Assembly: GCA_900073065.1 (NCBI GenBank)
Contig: FJOG01000005.1
Span: 1,919,863-1,940,885, forward strand
Origin: Phialocephala subalpina
Taxonomy: Eukaryota > Ascomycota > Leotiomycetes > Helotiales > Mollisiaceae
Direction: 5' to 3'
DNA length: 21,023 bases
Shown here: piece by piece, positions 19,071 through 21,023 of the stretch
How positions within the stretch are numbered: the stretch's first letter is position 1
Layout: the number at the start of each line of letters is the position of its first letter
Notes under the pieces: generated by a model
The model's database searches: none
What the model was told of the DNA's origin: nothing
The model's input: only the letters and a program-made list of their open reading frames with translations
Made by a program: the position numbers and the translations under genes

Positions 19071-19146
19071 AATATGAGGATTCTATTAGAAGTCCCTGCT
19101 TGGCGTGTAAGCTAGTATGAGAGGGTACATCGCTATAGTGGTTGCT
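19071..19146 (-). repeat. right terminal inverted repeat of the 1.15-kb element
   Basis: Reverse complement of 17993-18068 with about 84% identity. The outermost motif AGTGGTTGCT is also present about 120 bases further in (TATAGTGGTTGCT at 19014-19026 and 19134-19146). Confidence 0.8.
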
Positions 19147-19490
19147 CACACCTGGCATTTAACCTCCTTAATATATGTGCGATTGCTCTGCTAGTGCTAC
19201 TACAACTTCAATGGTTCAATATAATCTTCCGCTTGACGCTCATAATCTTAACATTCAGGTGGTTAGAACTAAGTCACGTGAAGAGAGAACCTCGCTCCAG
19301 TCTCATGAGAACCATTCGTCTACAATTGTGTTGCATCTGGAAATGGAGTTGTTCTTTAGCTTTTTGTTATATCTTTGAGGTAGTTATTGTAGTGTCGAAC
19401 ATTCGTTCCGTCGCATGGCCTGCACGCTTCCCAGAAGCCCTGCCCCGATCCACCATCATATGCCCCGCGGCCCAGGTAGGCTATGCAGCC
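19147..19490. other. spacer between element and Fig1-like gene
   Basis: 344 bases. Two overlapping plus-strand open frames (from 19175 and 19194) lack protein character. The right part should be the 3' untranslated region of the minus-strand gene ending at 19491. Confidence 0.4.
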
Positions 19491-20347
19491 TTACGCTGTC
19501 ACAATCCCCATAGGAGCAGCATCAGACGTTAGACCTTGATCGAAGCTCGGCCCGGCTTTCGAGGCGACACCACTCCTTCCGCGGTGAAACATTGTTAGCC
19601 CGAAAGAGAACAACAGCGACACCGACCAGGCCGCCCAGTGAAGGGCTAGTGAAGCTTGACCGGGGGAAATCGTGCCTGCAGAAGTCTGTTTAAGTCCCCT
19701 GCCGGTTTGTGTGTTTGCCGCAGCAGCTGCGAACATGAAGGCGGATGAGGCCCAGGCCAAGGCGAGTGAGAACTGTCGGTAGAAATTTTGACGACGAATG
19801 GTTGATGGAACTGGTGCTGTTTTGCGATTGCGTTTAGTGCTGTATATTCGAAACAGCTCGAAAATGAGGCTGAGCAAGAGGAGAAAGCCTGCGATTGCAA
19901 AGACGTTGAGGAAAACTTTAGCTTGCAGCTTGATGGCTTCGTTCAGGGAGTCCTGGGATAAAGATTGTCCTCGTAAACTTTTTTGAAATTTCTCTGAAAT
20001 GGAGGAATTGGATGAGAACGCCGAAGCAATACAATCGGTGTTGTCAATTCCAATAGCACATATCCCTGGCAAAGTCAGTAATGCTGATGAGGACATCGGG
20101 ACCTCCTCTATTGCATACCATAATACCCCACTCGGACTTTGGTTTCGTCATCAACTTCGATTTGGACCAAGTGGAGATTCGGTATCCCTGGGGAGTTTGA
20201 GACACATCCAGACAATAGAAGAGCTAATTTCAGTCAGGTTTGCATCTAGTGAGCTTTTGGAGGGTTGAATATACTATAAAATAAGAGCAATGGAATGATG
20301 AGGGCATACGCAAAGATTTTACTGCCGACTTGCGTTATGTTTGCCAT
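19491..20347 (-). CDS. Fig1-family (Ca2+ regulator and membrane fusion) protein, three exons
   Basis: Exons 20347-20275, 20187-20119 and 20065-19491 join to 238 residues. Intron 1 (87 nt) is GTATAT...CCCCAG. Intron 2 (53 nt) is GTATGC...TTGCCAG with a TACTGAC branch site. Splicing yields PNLHLVQIEV and then VRVGYYGICAIG, the signature of the Fig1 family. Four hydrophobic segments are seen: residues about 11-24, 98-119, 143-160 and 185-205, matching Fig1's four-helix membrane topology. In yeast, Fig1 acts in low-affinity calcium uptake and cell fusion during mating; the role here is inferred. The 201-codon frame from an ATG at 20096 would skip the signature and helix 1, so the spliced model is preferred. 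Both introns restore the frame exactly, which argues that the gene is intact. Confidence 0.78.
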
Positions 20348-21023
20348 TGCTTATAGCGGTGTTCAAGATTCGATGTTCAAAATGTTCGGGGGAAATGAGG
20401 GTTGCTTGTGCTGGGCGTCTATATGAATTAGAGTTATATTTTGCAAATGGTTGAATGATATGAAAGGCTTCTCACAGATATGGTTCTTGAAGCTACCTTT
20501 AATAATTCTGAACACGATCATTTTCTCCCCAAGTCTATTAATAGTAATCATCAATAATTTCTGTTGGTGTTTTGTTTGAAATTCAATTCTATAAGAGTTT
20601 GAGGTGGCGCCGTTCTACGGAAGGCAGATTTCAATTGGGTCCACAGCCAACACACAGGTGATTTGTGATTGGCGCGAATGACCAACAAACTTCCAACAAC
20701 GCAGGCCACAAGGGAAAGGAGGCCAGGAGGTCAAAGTTTCGTAAAGATGCTAATGGGCCAATATTTTGTGGTTTTGTGCAGCCCGTTGGCATTGTTGGAA
20801 TTTCTCCGGGTTCTATTGATTCAATTGTGCCCCCCCTGAAAACGCCAGGTAGGGAGGAAGCGATTACTAGGCAGGCCTTATACTGTGCCGCGGTCACACA
20901 CAGGCCTCATCTGACTAGCGGCGCTTATGATATAACAAAGTCCCAATTTTTCAGTGACTGTGAGTGCCAGACCCTTCGAGCTCCTATATTCCGAACAGGC
21001 AAGTGCCCCGGGCCGGATTTCAT
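20348..21023. other. terminal 0.7 kb, no gene recognised
   Basis: The first part is the presumed promoter of the Fig1-like gene. A motif-free minus-strand open frame at 20631-20897 is rich in Leu/Pro and unsupported. No RNA gene or repeat is apparent. Confidence 0.35.

Larger units (their letters stand above)
17993..19146. mobile_element. 1.15-kb RIP-decayed element with 76-bp terminal inverted repeats
   Basis: The left end 17993-18068 and the reverse complement of the right end 19146-19071 align without gaps over 76 nt. They start AGCAACCACT on both, with about 12 mismatches, 11 of them transitions. CAC flanks both ends immediately outside, a possible 3-bp target duplication but too short to be sure. 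The interior (about 18190-18990) is nearly pure A/T with no open frame. Size and lack of ORF suggest a non-autonomous or wholly RIP-erased DNA transposon. The terminal motif recurs inside at about 19014-19026. Confidence 0.75.

Noticed and set aside
20631..20897. 88-codon minus-strand ORF near the right edge
   Set aside because: No motif or supporting context.
1..21023. CRISPR arrays, bacterial operons, rRNA or tRNA genes
   Set aside because: No regularly spaced repeats, no ribosome-binding sites or operon layout, and no RNA gene structure seen; gene structure is fungal.

Overview
The window reads as genomic DNA of a filamentous ascomycete (Pezizomycotina). The reasons are genes with short GT-AG introns (53-87 nt) and fungal-type branch sites, a HET-domain protein, a C2H2/Zn2Cys6 transcription factor, a Fig1-family membrane protein, and AT-rich blocks with C-to-T/G-to-A decay of the kind left by repeat-induced point mutation (RIP). 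The species cannot be named from the sequence alone. It is a gene-poor, transposon-scarred accessory region. Of about nine recognisable genes or gene fragments, only four look intact: a conserved-looking orphan (5069-5869, +), the HET gene (13026-14909, +), a nucleotidyltransferase-like gene (16849-17798, -) and a Fig1-family gene (19491-20347, -).

Left part (1-5000): a RIP-decayed Tc1/mariner element (222-1559) with TA target duplications sits in the last codons of an unidentified minus-strand gene (1417-2456). About 2.6 kb without a confident gene follows. Middle (5069-10740): an unrecognised two-exon gene, then 2.8 kb with only a doubtful small ORF and a short heptamer repeat. Next come two neighbouring minus-strand pseudogenes: a dual-specificity phosphatase with a frameshift and apparent deletion at its N-terminal side, and a pRiA4b ORF-3-like protein riddled with stops.

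The centrepiece is 11208-16190. A transcription factor gene with two C2H2 fingers and a Zn2Cys6 cluster is split by a 4183-bp insertion (11411-15593) exactly inside its first intron. The insertion has 82-bp imperfect terminal inverted repeats (first 19 nt identical) and a TA duplication. Deleting it in silico, with one TA, restores a 57-nt canonical intron and a perfect second C2H2 finger. Inside are a RIP-destroyed AT-rich block, an intact 627-residue HET-domain incompatibility-type gene and a cytochrome P450 fragment. I see no recognisable transposase. This looks like a TIR transposon that carries a heterokaryon-incompatibility-type gene as cargo.

Right part (16190-21023): the transcription factor is truncated and followed by AT-rich DNA with strong hairpins. 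Then come the nucleotidyltransferase-like gene (with a GC-AG intron), a second unrelated RIP-decayed TIR element (17993-19146, 76-bp TIRs) and a three-exon Fig1-like gene. The last 0.7 kb shows no gene.
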